From the NCBI GenBank assembly GCA_002503845.1, contig DASO01000004.1, forward strand, positions 52,211-98,342: a stretch of DNA of 46,132 bases, given 5' to 3'. The DNA comes from Euryarchaeota archaeon UBA24 (GTDB lineage: Archaea > Halobacteriota > Halobacteria > Halobacteriales > Hikarchaeaceae). This document shows, one piece after another, positions 1 through 8,036 of this stretch. Position 1 is the first letter of the stretch. Every line of letters begins with the position of its first letter. The notes under the pieces were generated by a model, which was not told the origin of the DNA, did no database searches, and saw only the letters and a list, made by a program, of their open reading frames with translations. Position numbers and translations under genes: made by a program.

Positions 1-170
1 GGAGTGGCTGTTGGAGTGGCTGTTTTTGCATAATGTTCTATGGGCTCTTCTTCTGGCGTCCCAATTGGAGAATTCCGAACTTTTTCAATACACCCAACTG
101 TTGTGGCGATTAAACCCAGTATTAATTCCCTACGTGAGATGTGTAAAGGTTGCATGTGTTTTTGTGCCAT
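1..170 (-). CDS. Tat-dependent lipoprotein, N-terminal part (runs off left edge)
   Basis: Reading the minus strand from the ATG at 170 gives 56 residues open to the window edge. The N-terminus has a twin-arginine motif (SRREL, residues 12-16), a short hydrophobic stretch and a lipobox-like TTVGC ending at Cys27, followed by an acidic, Thr/Pro/Ala-rich linker (TATP repeated). This is the layout of a haloarchaeal Tat lipoprotein: folded in the cytoplasm, exported by Tat, anchored by the lipidated Cys. The mature domain lies outside the window, so substrate or role cannot be given; solute-binding proteins are common with this layout. It lies 38 nt downstream of tRNA-Ser on the same strand. An inner ATG at 155 is a possible alternative start. 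The TatA encoded at 24722-24976 is consistent with such export. Confidence 0.72.
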   Translation of the reverse strand, partial: MAQKHMQPLHISRRELILGLIATTVGCIEKVRNSPIGTPEEEPIEHYAKTATPTAT

Positions 171-208
171 TCGTGGGGTGTTGTAGGAGGTGTTGAATTT
201 CGTTTTTA

Positions 209-294
209 CGCCAAGTGAGAGATTTGAACTCCCGTGTCTTATTAGGACAGTCGCTTTCGAGGCGACCGCATTGGCCGGGCTATGCTAACTTGGC
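209..294 (-). tRNA. tRNA-Ser (anticodon CGA)
   Basis: An 86-nt cloverleaf read on the minus strand. The seven-base acceptor arms GCCAAGT and ACTTGGC pair, the discriminator is G, the anticodon stem is GTCGC/GCGAC with loop CTCGAAA (anticodon CGA, codon UCG), and there is a long variable arm (TGTC/GACA) typical of tRNA-Ser. No CCA is encoded and no intron is seen. Confidence 0.95.
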
Positions 295-360
295 ACCAAT
301 CACGGATACTTCGGTTTGGTGTTTATCATTTGCGATTGGGAATTAAATTTGTAAAGAATG

Positions 361-434
361 TCCGGCTTCCCCGATTTGAACAGGGGACATGTCGATCTAC
401 AGTCGACCACTCTACCAGGCTGAGTTAAAGCCGG
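361..434 (-). tRNA. tRNA-Tyr (anticodon GTA)
   Basis: A 74-nt cloverleaf on the minus strand. Acceptor CCGGCTT pairs with AAGCCGG, discriminator A, anticodon stem GTCGA/TCGAC with loop CTGTAGA (anticodon GTA). The C1-G72 first pair is the archaeal tRNA-Tyr identity feature. No intron. It sits 66 nt upstream of tRNA-Ser on the same strand and may be cotranscribed with it. Confidence 0.95.
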
Positions 435-869
435 TGTACTGCACTATAGTGTTTTTTGTGATTTAACCATTGTTATACAGAGGCAAAGAATAGACCAGTG
501 AGTTGAAGCAGGGGGAAGGTGATAGCCATATATTGTAATACAATTTGGCAAAAATGTGGTGTGAAAGAGAAATCTACGTCGTACGAGAAAAAAGTCCATT
601 TTGTAGATAAAATAGAAAAAAAGTAAGTTATGTATACTGAAAATAGAAATAATATAGAAAAAAAACAAAGAAAAAAAATTAGAAATAGTTTACATTTGTA
701 GTACAAAATGTAGAAACCTTTATATATAAAGTACGATAAGGTACACCCACGTAAGACGAATGCACACCCCATGTGGGACAGAAATAAGACAATGTGTCAT
801 AGGCCGTCCCGGGGGTTGTCATACACCTGATGACTTTCCGTCTTACAAAACACGGGGAGAATAACCAAA
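435..869. other. AT-rich intergenic region and leader upstream of cdrS-ftsZ2
   Basis: 435 bases without a convincing conserved gene. Positions 540-720 are very A-rich on the plus strand. A TATA box lies at 719-730. Downstream of it, the roughly 120 nt before the cdrS ATG contain inverted repeats (751-758 with 839-846, and a GTCAT/ATGAC hairpin just before the latter) and a 34-codon open frame at 760-864 that ends 5 nt before cdrS. The ORFs on the minus strand here are low-complexity Phe/Ile-rich and not believable. Confidence 0.6.
719..730 (+). promoter_or_regulatory. TATA box of the cdrS-ftsZ2 operon
   Basis: A strong archaeal TATA element (TTTATATATAAA) preceded by a purine-rich BRE-like GAAACC. 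Expected transcription start is about 25 nt downstream, near 750, leaving a leader of about 120 nt before the cdrS ATG. That is longer than for most genes in this window, which look leaderless. Confidence 0.6.
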
Positions 870-1046
870 ATGGAACGAATAACACTTAGAATTCCGAAAC
901 AACAGATAGCAGAAGTCGAGCAAATGGTGGAAAGGGGAGAATTCCCCAACCGAAGCGAAGCAATTCGCTCTGCCATTCGCGAAATGTTAAGAGAAAATGA
1001 AGTGCCATATGAATTTAGTGATTCAAGGCCATGGGTGAGGGTATAA
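870..1046 (+). CDS. cdrS: Ribbon-helix-helix regulator, CdrS-like
   Basis: A 58-residue protein. Its N-terminus ([11 protein letters not shown]) forms the beta strand of a ribbon-helix-helix/CopG DNA-binding fold, followed by the family pattern [16 protein letters not shown] (helix-turn-helix part, residues about 25-40). In haloarchaea a short RHH protein, CdrS, is cotranscribed with ftsZ2 and controls cell-division genes. Here ftsZ2 begins 3 nt after the stop, so the same operon is inferred. A GGGGAG sequence at 854-859 could act as a ribosome binding site, about 10 nt before the ATG. It probably acts as a dimer on DNA. The identity as CdrS rests on size, fold and synteny. Confidence 0.88.
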   Translation: MERITLRIPKQQIAEVEQMVERGEFPNRSEAIRSAIREMLRENEVPYEFSDSRPWVRV

Positions 1047-1049
1047 ATT

Positions 1050-2180
1050 ATGCTAGATATTGTACAGGAAGCTCTACAAAATGAAGAAAAGGAAAGAGCA
1101 AAGAAAACATCTCTTCGGGATGATGACTTTGGAGAACCACGTATTGTTGTCGTAGGATGTGGTGGAGCAGGTAACAACACCATCAACAGACTATATAATA
1201 TAGGGATCCATGGTGCTGAAACTGTTGCCATAAACACAGATAAACAGCACTTAAAAATGATAGAAGCCGACACTAAAATTCTTGTAGGTAAATCATTGAC
1301 AAATGGTCTAGGAGCCGGTGGCGATCCTTCTATGGGAGAGCGCGCGACAGAAATGGCTGCGGGGACTGTAAAAGAAGTACTAGGTGGAGCGGACTTGGTT
1401 TTTGTAACCGCAGGCATGGGAGGGGGAACTGGAACAGGTTCTGCCCCGGTGGTTTGTAAGATTGCAAAAGAACAAGGAGCAATTGTCATTGGAATGGTAT
1501 CCACCCCATTCAACATCGAACGTGCCAGGACGGTTAAAGCGGAAGAGGGTCTTGAAGCATTACGCGAGAGTGCAGATTCTATAATTGTATTGGACAATAA
1601 TAGACTCTTAGATTATGTGCCCAATTTACCAATTGGAAAAGCATTTTCAGTGATGGATCAGATTATAGCAGAAACTGTCAAAGGTATCTCTGAAACGATA
1701 ACTCAGCCATCGTTAATCAACCTTGATTATGCAGATATGGCTGCGGTTATGTCTTCAGGGGGCGTTGCAGTGATGCTCGTTGGAGAAACCCAAGACAAAA
1801 ATAAGACAGAAGAAGTCGTTCGGGATGCCATGAACCATCCATTACTAGATGTAGACTATCGAGGCGCCTCTGGTGCACTAGTCCACATAACAGGTGGTCC
1901 GGATTTGACTTTGAAAGAAGCCGAAGGTATTGCAGATAACATCACAGAACGGCTTGACCCGACTGCAAATGTAATCTGGGGTGCACGGGTAGAGGAAGAG
2001 TATAAAGGAAAAGTTCGTGTACTAGCGATCATGACAGGTGTGCAAAGTGCCCAGGTGTTGGGACCATCTTCAAGAATGCAGAGTGCACCAATTAGAAGTC
2101 TCGCGGATGGAGATACCCGCTGGTCTGATGGAGGCAGGCGCGAGATAGAGCAAATAAACGGACTAGACGTTATTCGTTAG
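1050..2180 (+). CDS. ftsZ2: Cell division protein FtsZ2
   Basis: A 376-residue tubulin-like GTPase. The Rossmann start [13 protein letters not shown], the tubulin signature [12 protein letters not shown], and the synergy-loop region [19 protein letters not shown] are all present. The N-terminal start (MLDIVQEAL) and the C-terminal end (GLDVIR) match haloarchaeal FtsZ2 as I recall it rather than FtsZ1. FtsZ2 polymerises at mid-cell and is needed for constriction in Haloferax. The poorly conserved linker before the C-terminal motif is short and rich in Asp/Gly/Arg. It is cotranscribed with the RHH gene 3 nt upstream. The stop codon overlaps by 4 nt the stop of the convergent thiolase gene. Confidence 0.96.
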   Translation: MLDIVQEALQNEEKERAKKTSLRDDDFGEPRIVVVGCGGAGNNTINRLYNIGIHGAETVAINTDKQHLKMIEADTKILVGKSLTNGLGAGGDPSMGERATEMAAGTVKEVLGGADLVFVTAGMGGGTGTGSAPVVCKIAKEQGAIVIGMVSTPFNIERARTVKAEEGLEALRESADSIIVLDNNRLLDYVPNLPIGKAFSVMDQIIAETVKGISETITQPSLINLDYADMAAVMSSGGVAVMLVGETQDKNKTEEVVRDAMNHPLLDVDYRGASGALVHITGGPDLTLKEAEGIADNITERLDPTANVIWGARVEEEYKGKVRVLAIMTGVQSAQVLGPSSRMQSAPIRSLADGDTRWSDGGRREIEQINGLDVIR

Positions 2181-3136
2181 GCGGCTTTAACAGCTTCGAC
2201 GAAAACGCATTTCTGACAGATTTTTTGAGTGGTAAGAGAGCCACATTTTATACAATGCTGTAGAGAAGATTCTTTGTGAGAATGGCGATGAGATGATGCA
2301 ATAGTGGCGAATTCTTCATACCCCGCCATAATAGAATGGCGAGTACCAGGATGATCGTCTTCTAGGCCTAAAATTAATTCTCGAACTTTCCCGCGGAAAG
2401 AATCCACTGCATAAGGGCAATCACCGTTATAGAAAGGAATATCCAAGAGATATGCATACAGTGCGATTTCTTTTTCAGGTATATCTCTAAGAGGCTTCGA
2501 ACGCGGGATAAATTCGGTTTCGGTTCTTTGAGGAAATGGTGCCAAAGAAGCATCGAAGTGTTTTGTTATCCTAGACACATCTCCTGCAAGGAAATTCATA
2601 AGTGCGGTCTGAGATTCGTCGTCGAGATTATGCCCAGTAAGTAGTTTATCTGCGTTGAGTTTGTTAGCCCCCATATCTAGAAGATTTCTTCTAAAAACAC
2701 CACAATACGAACAGGCATTGAGGTTCAAGGGGTTTTTTTCAACTACTTCATCCATATCTAGTCCAAATTCATCAATGTAGCTGAAAATTTCGTGGTCAAT
2801 TCCTAGAGAGTTAGTGAGTTTTTTAGCGAGTTCAAGACTTTCGTCTCGGTATCCAGAAATCCCTTCGTTTATTGTCAAAGCTGTAAGTTTTATGCGAGGA
2901 TCCTTACTTAGCATATTATGCAAAATATGAGTAAGAACTGCAGAATCTTTTCCTCCTGAAACCCCGATTATCCATTGTGAAGGGGCATCTTCGGTAGAAC
3001 CAGTGATCAATCCATCAGTTCGGATTCGGTGGCGAACTCGTCGTTCGACTGAATTGATAAAATGAGTAGAGCAAAGGTGGGATCCAGAATATGGTGTGAA
3101 AATAACTGCATCTTGGTCACACTTGGTACACTTCAT
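2177..3136 (-). CDS. ncsA: tRNA 2-thiolation enzyme, NcsA/TtuA family
   Basis: A 319-residue PP-loop ATPase. The ATP-binding motif SGGKDS lies at residues 60-65, the family cysteines ACSYCG at 141-146, and [11 protein letters not shown] at 167-177. Zinc-binding cysteine pairs sit at the N-terminus (CTKC, residues 3-6) and C-terminus (CIKC...CQKC). This arrangement is that of NcsA/Ncs6/TtuA, which adenylates U34 (or U54) of tRNA and inserts sulfur, in archaea with a ubiquitin-like SAMP carrier. It is cytoplasmic. The gene is convergent with ftsZ2 and follows lplA on the same strand with a gap of 37 nt, so it may share its transcript. Which uridine is modified cannot be told from sequence alone. 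Confidence 0.9.
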   Translation of the reverse strand: MKCTKCDQDAVIFTPYSGSHLCSTHFINSVERRVRHRIRTDGLITGSTEDAPSQWIIGVSGGKDSAVLTHILHNMLSKDPRIKLTALTINEGISGYRDESLELAKKLTNSLGIDHEIFSYIDEFGLDMDEVVEKNPLNLNACSYCGVFRRNLLDMGANKLNADKLLTGHNLDDESQTALMNFLAGDVSRITKHFDASLAPFPQRTETEFIPRSKPLRDIPEKEIALYAYLLDIPFYNGDCPYAVDSFRGKVRELILGLEDDHPGTRHSIMAGYEEFATIASSHRHSHKESSLQHCIKCGSLTTQKICQKCVFVEAVKAA

Positions 3137-3173
3137 AGAGAATCAATGAATGCGAGGAATTTATCCTTTTATG

Positions 3174-3959
3174 CTATGTTCTATTCGTCCAGTTCTCAGA
3201 AGAAAATAGTTCTTGTGCTATTTTTTCCGCTTGTTTTAGTTCTAATGACGTCCAAGTTCCACTTTCTGCATTAGACCAAGTTAAAAAAGAATTTGTAAGA
3301 GCGTTAATTGACTCCTTGCGTGTTAAACCGACCTGTTCAGAAATGGATGTTACGTGGTCCTGTATTGTATCAGGATTGATGTCAAAGTCAGAGAATACTA
3401 AGGCGAATTGGTCAACATCGTGTTTGTAGGTCAACGAACCGTGCTGAATGACTACATCATTGGACCTCCTCTGTGCATTTCCACTTATTTTTTTCCCATC
3501 TACCAAGATATCGTGGGCGGGATGAATTTCTCGGAGATAGCAGGAAGGAGCATATAACGCGGGACTAGCAGAACCTGCTAGTTCTGCAGACACACCTAAT
3601 TTTTTAAAAGTAGATATGATGGGAGCCAGCATCGCACGATATGATTTGGATACATCTGTAGAAAAAGAGGAAACGGGTGCAATTATGGAATATGAAATAT
3701 CACCGACATAATCATGGAAGATTCCACCGCCTCCTGTTTGCCTTCGGACCACCGGAATATTTTGTTTCGAGCAATATTCCCAATTTATAGATGTACTCCG
3801 TTGGGCATAGCCTATAGAGATAGAGCTGGGTTTCCATCGGTAAATTCGGATTGTTGGTGGGCCCCCATTATGTATACTTTGGGCAGCAGCCACATCCAGG
3901 GCCATATTCAAGGGGGCGTCCCAAGATTCTTCTGGAATGAATCTCCAACGATCTGCCAT
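3174..3959 (-). CDS. lplA: Lipoate--protein ligase A family
   Basis: A 261-residue biotin/lipoate A/B ligase-fold protein. It has the signature RRQTGGGGIFH at residues 72-82 and the lysine-containing DGKKISGNAQRR segment used to bind lipoyl-AMP. The family transfers lipoate (or octanoate) to E2 and H proteins of 2-oxoacid dehydrogenase and glycine cleavage complexes. The length fits the archaeal type without the C-terminal domain of E. coli LplA. That type usually works with a separate LplB, which is not in this window. A TATA-like sequence at 3981-3988 (minus strand) lies about 26 nt before the start. Divergent from the regulator at 4043. Confidence 0.88.
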   Translation of the reverse strand: MADRWRFIPEESWDAPLNMALDVAAAQSIHNGGPPTIRIYRWKPSSISIGYAQRSTSINWEYCSKQNIPVVRRQTGGGGIFHDYVGDISYSIIAPVSSFSTDVSKSYRAMLAPIISTFKKLGVSAELAGSASPALYAPSCYLREIHPAHDILVDGKKISGNAQRRSNDVVIQHGSLTYKHDVDQFALVFSDFDINPDTIQDHVTSISEQVGLTRKESINALTNSFLTWSNAESGTWTSLELKQAEKIAQELFSSENWTNRT

Positions 3960-4042
3960 ACCAAACTGTATGTTGCAATGGATAAATCAATTTTTGTTGA
4001 ATTTAGAGATAGATTTACTTTCTTTTCCGACATAAAATAAAT

Positions 4043-4849
4043 ATGAACAGTGATCGCAGAGACATCGTGCCCGTATTGAGCCGAAAGCGCGAATCAAAGC
4101 GGTACCTGATACTTATAGAGATTGCCAAGCATCAGCCTGCGATTAATCAAGCAGAAATTGCAGACTCAATAGGGATCACATCTCAAGCTGTTAGTGAGTA
4201 TATGAAAGAACTATCAGACAGTGGTCATGTATCAAAACTAGGTAGGGGTAGGTATGAGATCACGCCGAAGGGCGTGGATTGGTTAATTGTCCAAAATGAG
4301 AAGTTGAGGGACTTGACAAATTATGTTGCCGGTGAGGTTTTAACCCAGGTAGATATAGAAGCTGCCATCGCAGGTGGTGAAATTCGAGCGGGAGAAACGG
4401 TAGCACTGTCCATGGTCAGGGGTTTTCTTCAGGCAGATGTAGAGAATGAAGCTGAAAAAACTATCTCTGCAAAAGCAATTGGGAATGCAAAAAAAGGAGA
4501 GGTAGTAGGTGTGATTGACTTTGAAGGGATTTTGGATTATGAAATTGGCTCTGTTTGTATCATATCAATCCCACCAGTGTCCTTAGAGAATGGGCCATTT
4601 CAAAAGGGGGCAAAAGTCAAAGATGGGAAAGATTACGATCTGGTCGCAGTATCGGGAGTTGAGGCATTGGTTGCCGCTCGAATGGCAGGATATAGTGTGG
4701 ATATTTACTTTGGGACCCCCGTGGCGGTCGCAGAAGCTGCAATGAGAGGATTGAACGTACTCCTTTTAGTAACGGATTCGGCCATCTTGAATCACATCGA
4801 TCGGTTTCGAGAAGCCAAGATTAGCTATGAAGTAATAGAGATCAAATAA
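4043..4849 (+). CDS. Winged-helix transcriptional regulator (MarR-like N-terminus, DUF7839-like C-terminus)
   Basis: 268 residues. The N-terminal ~80 residues form a winged helix-turn-helix (AEIADSIGITSQAVSEYMKEL as recognition region, then a GRGRYEITPKG wing). The C-terminal ~190 residues are a conserved archaeal domain of unknown function with mostly beta/alpha pattern and hydrophobic strands (VVGVIDFEGIL; VSGVEALVAARMAG), perhaps ligand binding. Haloarchaea carry very similar proteins, annotated as MarR-family or DUF7839. The RIO2 gene follows after 9 nt, so the two are probably one transcript. The regulated genes and ligand are unknown. A weak TATA (4013-4021) would give a leaderless mRNA. 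Confidence 0.78.
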   Translation: MNSDRRDIVPVLSRKRESKRYLILIEIAKHQPAINQAEIADSIGITSQAVSEYMKELSDSGHVSKLGRGRYEITPKGVDWLIVQNEKLRDLTNYVAGEVLTQVDIEAAIAGGEIRAGETVALSMVRGFLQADVENEAEKTISAKAIGNAKKGEVVGVIDFEGILDYEIGSVCIISIPPVSLENGPFQKGAKVKDGKDYDLVAVSGVEALVAARMAGYSVDIYFGTPVAVAEAAMRGLNVLLLVTDSAILNHIDRFREAKISYEVIEIK

Positions 4850-4858
4850 ATTACAAAC

Positions 4859-5776
4859 ATGGTTCGAAATGTCTCATCTTTTTTTCGCGAATTGGAAGAC
4901 GAGGATTTCTACTTATTATCAGGTATAGAGCACGGAATGCGTTTTTCTCAATGGGTAGATGGTAGTAAACTTCCAGATTTATCAGGACTATCTTCTAAAG
5001 AAATCGAATATCGCATTAAGAGATGTAAAAAATACCACCTAATAGAACAAAAAATAATCCAATACAGGGGTTATCGCCTCCGATTTGAAGGATATGATGC
5101 TCTTGCCCTTAGAAGTTTTGTAGAACGGGAAGTAATCGAAAAATTTGGTTCTATCGTAGGAGTGGGAAAGGAATCAGAAGTGTATGAAGTTCGATCTTAT
5201 AAATCTCTTGCATTAAAATATCATCGAGAGGGATACACCAACTTTAGAAAGGTGAATCAAAACAGAGACTATACATCGAAAAATCGGCATTTTTCGTGGA
5301 TGTATACGGCTAGAAAGGCTGCAGAAAAGGAATTTGGAGTTCTAGAAGCATTATATCCAAAGGTATCAGTCCCCCGTCCTATCGATCAGAATCGCCATGC
5401 GATAGTAATGGAAATGGTAGATGGTGGAAATTTGTCAGAAGTTAGATTGGATGGAGATCAAATAGTGGCCACATTAGGCTTAATTTTGGAGGAAATTTCT
5501 AATGCTATTGATAAGGGGTATGTACACTCGGACTTGAGTGAGTACAACGTATTTGTAGAGGATAACGGAGTAACTATTTTTGATTGGCCACAGGCTGTAA
5601 AAACTTCCCATGTCAATGCAGAGGAATTTCTCAAAAGAGATATTGAAAATATAATTAAATATTTTAAAAGGAAATACCCACGTGAGATTCAAAAAATAGA
5701 TATCAAAACGCTTGTTGAGGATATCTTTGGTGGTGAATTTAATCAGGAATTAGACGGGTATTTCAACGATGCCTGA
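4859..5776 (+). CDS. rio2: RIO2-type serine/threonine protein kinase
   Basis: 305 residues. The N-terminal ~90 residues are the winged-helix domain specific to RIO2. The kinase lobe follows, with the ATP loop GVGKESEVYEV (residues 101-111), the conserved Lys120 in LALKYH, the catalytic HSDLSEYN (223-230, Asp225 and Asn230) and the metal-binding Asp242 in FDWPQ. RIO2 is an ATPase/kinase of late small ribosomal subunit maturation. It has no activation loop or substrate-binding lobe, as usual for RIO kinases. The gene is 9 nt downstream of the winged-helix regulator. Its last 27 nt overlap the convergent zinc-ribbon membrane gene. Confidence 0.95.
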   Translation: MVRNVSSFFRELEDEDFYLLSGIEHGMRFSQWVDGSKLPDLSGLSSKEIEYRIKRCKKYHLIEQKIIQYRGYRLRFEGYDALALRSFVEREVIEKFGSIVGVGKESEVYEVRSYKSLALKYHREGYTNFRKVNQNRDYTSKNRHFSWMYTARKAAEKEFGVLEALYPKVSVPRPIDQNRHAIVMEMVDGGNLSEVRLDGDQIVATLGLILEEISNAIDKGYVHSDLSEYNVFVEDNGVTIFDWPQAVKTSHVNAEEFLKRDIENIIKYFKRKYPREIQKIDIKTLVEDIFGGEFNQELDGYFNDA

Positions 5777-6124
5777 CTCATAGCACTCGGGGCAAAGATC
5801 CGCACCTTCTGGTTGATTGAAGATTGCACCACATAGATTGCATTTGAACATCGTGGCTGCTCGCTTGAGTCCGTATTTAATCATGTAATCGTAATGCTGG
5901 ATCACGGAACTTCTATGCTCTAAAGTTTTAAGAATCCCATATCCGAACAAAAATAGTGCTACGCCTAGGGGAAGCCATGGGAAATTCCATTCATTTTCAA
6001 GTGTGCCGAAAAAGAGCCAAATGCCAACCGCACCGATTAGCCAACACCACCAAACCCGAGCTGCACCCGTGAAGATATCTCTTAAGTCAGATGGCTTAAC
6101 TAGTTGATCTGATGTTTCTGCCAT
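5750..6124 (-). CDS. Two-TM membrane protein with C-terminal zinc ribbon
   Basis: 124 residues, function unknown. Two hydrophobic segments (about 25-40 and 51-67) are followed by a basic linker and a rubredoxin-like zinc ribbon with CNLC (95-98) and CPEC (111-114). The ribbon would sit in the cytoplasm if both termini are inside. Similar small membrane-plus-zinc-ribbon proteins are common in haloarchaea without assigned role. The 3' end overlaps rio2 by 27 nt on the opposite strand, which is unusual but both frames look real: the last cysteines lie just outside the overlap. Confidence 0.75.
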   Translation of the reverse strand: MAETSDQLVKPSDLRDIFTGAARVWWCWLIGAVGIWLFFGTLENEWNFPWLPLGVALFLFGYGILKTLEHRSSVIQHYDYMIKYGLKRAATMFKCNLCGAIFNQPEGADLCPECYESGIVEIPV

Positions 6125-6200
6125 ATCTATAAATTTAATAAAAGTACAGAGATATCAAGGTTCCTATCGAAATTGACGAAGAATCATTTCAGTATAGGGG

Positions 6201-6860
6201 CTATTTTTTAGATTCTTGAGACCAGAATCGATAGGAAATAAGCCATGCCCCAAGTGAAAGTAAGGTCGCTTCAACCATCTCGGGTATTGCGATTCCTTCA
6301 CTGTATAAATCTAGCAGGTAAGGAGCCACGATTTCAACAATGGACAGGAATGCTACGATTCCTATGAGGATTAATAAGATGCCAAAGTTACGAGACTCCG
6401 ATAAGTAGGATCCACCTACGAAAACCAATCCGATGGGAGTTGCGATGAAATAGATAGCTGCTACAGGAAAATGTAGTGGAGAAGGAATGGGGAACAATCC
6501 GACTAATGCTAGATTGAGTCCACCAATAAATATGAGAGAATAGCCTATTTTTGACATAATTGAGTCGTAATGGCAAGTTCTTATATGAAGACTTCGAGTC
6601 AGGAAAACGAAGAGGGCCAAACCGATTCCAGCTACCATCATTCCAGTATTAAATATGAAAATGTGTAAGCCATTGGAGGGGGCAGATCGTGCGATTCTAC
6701 CAGGTAGTTCACCAACTCCAAGATCGCTGAGTGCAAATTCAGTCCAATTGAACCAAGGTGCAAAATAAATTGCCACTATAACAGATAGGAGTCCAATAGC
6801 CGGTCCGAGCAATCCTGCGTAAATGCCCAGTCTACGTAAATTTTCTTTTTCGATTGACAT
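6201..6860 (-). CDS. DUF998 family membrane protein
   Basis: 219 residues with about six hydrophobic segments. It has the features of DUF998: a first TM with LLGPAIGLLSVIVAI, then a DLGVGELP-like loop, an FNTGMMVAGIGLALF segment and a GLFPIPSPLHFPVAAIYF segment. The family is widespread in archaea and its function is not known. The gene lies immediately downstream of rpsG on the same strand (53 nt between start and rpsG stop is on the other side: it starts at 6860, after rpsG ends at 6914), so readthrough from the ribosomal operon is possible. In haloarchaea this place is usually taken by EF-2. Confidence 0.82.
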   Translation of the reverse strand: MSIEKENLRRLGIYAGLLGPAIGLLSVIVAIYFAPWFNWTEFALSDLGVGELPGRIARSAPSNGLHIFIFNTGMMVAGIGLALFVFLTRSLHIRTCHYDSIMSKIGYSLIFIGGLNLALVGLFPIPSPLHFPVAAIYFIATPIGLVFVGGSYLSESRNFGILLILIGIVAFLSIVEIVAPYLLDLYSEGIAIPEMVEATLLSLGAWLISYRFWSQESKK

Positions 6861-6913
6861 ACGTGGATGTCGTTAGTCGGGAATGGGCATAAATCGATAG
6901 GGATTAACGAAAG

Positions 6914-7528
6914 TTATCGGGCTGCTGCTGCAACTCTTTCTTTTTCCTCTTTGTGACGAATTGCATAAGTAGATGCATCATATTCCGCAGCTCCAATTAA
7001 TTGGGTTGCAAGTGCTTGGTGTGCAGAAGTTTTTTTCTTGAAAGATGCAGTTTTAGTCCCTTCAGCGAGGAATTTTATTGCAAGATCTACACGGCGTTGA
7101 GGGGAAACGTCGACTGCTTTTGGGACAGAAACACCGCCGTATTTTAAGCGGACAGTTTCTTCACGGGGGGCGGAATTTTCTATGGCACGAACGAAAATTT
7201 GAACGGGGTTTTCTTCAGTTTTTTTGTGAATTAAATCGAACGATTCTCTGAGTATTTGTGATGCTTTTTGTTTTTTCCCCGAGTTTTTTCCAGGAGACAT
7301 GATTCGGTTAACTAGTCGTTCCAAGGAACTGATCTCTGATTTTTGAAATTGTTTTGCAGAGTGTTTTCCGCGGGAGTCGGAATATGGGCGAAGTACAATA
7401 TATCGTTGCAATCCTACATCCGCGTATTCAATATCTTGAAGACTCCATTTGCCGAATAAATCGGACATTGGGAAAATGGTTATTTCTTCAGTGGGTGAAT
7501 CGAGGTTTTGAGGTGTTTCTTCATCCAT
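6914..7528 (-). CDS. rpsG: 30S ribosomal protein uS7 (S7)
   Basis: 204 residues. Family-typical stretches include LVNRIMSPGKNSGKKQKASQ in the 16S-binding part, IENSAPREETVRLKYGGVS and the C-terminal HKEEKERVAAAAR. uS7 nucleates assembly of the head of the 30S subunit and contacts the mRNA exit. Length equals the archaeal norm, with a short acidic N-terminal extension common in haloarchaea. It starts 2 nt after the uS12 stop, a coupled pair. Confidence 0.96.
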   Translation of the reverse strand: MDEETPQNLDSPTEEITIFPMSDLFGKWSLQDIEYADVGLQRYIVLRPYSDSRGKHSAKQFQKSEISSLERLVNRIMSPGKNSGKKQKASQILRESFDLIHKKTEENPVQIFVRAIENSAPREETVRLKYGGVSVPKAVDVSPQRRVDLAIKFLAEGTKTASFKKKTSAHQALATQLIGAAEYDASTYAIRHKEEKERVAAAAR

Positions 7529-7530
7529 AA

Positions 7531-7959
7531 TTAACGTACTGGTTTCTCCCGGTTTCCTCGAACCATTTCAAGAAGACTCACTCCATTGACTTGTTCTACT
7601 TTATAATTCACACCAGAAAGATCCCCCATGGTCCTTCCAGTTGCGCCACCAATCCCAGAGATAAGAACTTCATCGTGCTCGTCGATAAAGGATATGGCCG
7701 CATTTCCAGGACAGAATGCAGTTACTTGTTTCCCATTTTTAATTAGTTGGACTCGAACACATTTTCGTATCGCTGAGTTGGGTTGTTTTGCTTCAATTCC
7801 CACTTTTTCTAAGACGATTCCTCGGCCTTGGGGTGCTCCATCCAAAGGATCGGATTTTTTACCCAGGCCGCGGGCCCTTCGGGCATATGTGGGATTTGAC
7901 CATCGCTGTTTCTGGCGGTCTTTCTTTAGTTTTCGTGCTGCGTATTTTCCGTTAGACAT
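7531..7959 (-). CDS. rpsL: 30S ribosomal protein uS12 (S12)
   Basis: 142 residues, the usual archaeal length. Conserved decoding-centre motif [13 protein letters not shown] and the C-terminal [19 protein letters not shown] are present. uS12 lines the A-site decoding region. The gene has its own TATA box (7987-7994) placed for a nearly leaderless message, so rpsL-rpsG can be expressed separately from the RNA polymerase genes upstream. In haloarchaea nusA normally lies between rpoA2 and rpsL; here only 77 nt separate them. Confidence 0.97.
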   Translation of the reverse strand: MSNGKYAARKLKKDRQKQRWSNPTYARRARGLGKKSDPLDGAPQGRGIVLEKVGIEAKQPNSAIRKCVRVQLIKNGKQVTAFCPGNAAISFIDEHDEVLISGIGGATGRTMGDLSGVNYKVEQVNGVSLLEMVRGNREKPVR

Positions 7960-7986
7960 TATATTGGGTTGTTTTTCGAGTGTACA

Positions 7987-7994
7987 TATTTAAA
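7987..7994 (-). promoter_or_regulatory. TATA box for rpsL-rpsG
   Basis: TTTAAATA on the minus strand, centred about 31 nt before the rpsL ATG (7959). This spacing predicts a transcript starting at or a few bases before the start codon. Confidence 0.5.
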
Positions 7995-8036
7995 GATCTT
8001 GCTTTTATGTTTTTATATTGAGTATTATTTTTTGTT

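Noticed and set aside
1..33. Plus-strand open frame ending in a Gly/Val/Ala-rich tail, as if the end of a membrane protein
   Set aside because: It is the antisense of the TATP repeat in the lipoprotein gene on the minus strand, which has a clear signal sequence.
444..772. Phe/Tyr/Ile-rich open frames on the minus strand
   Set aside because: Translation of A-rich intergenic DNA; low complexity and no recognisable start context.
797..1597. 266-residue open frame on the minus strand
   Set aside because: Antisense to cdrS and ftsZ2, with Ser/Pro/Ile-rich composition and no recognisable domain.
5480..5692. 70-residue minus-strand frame opposite rio2
   Set aside because: Shadow of the RIO2 kinase domain; composition not protein-like.
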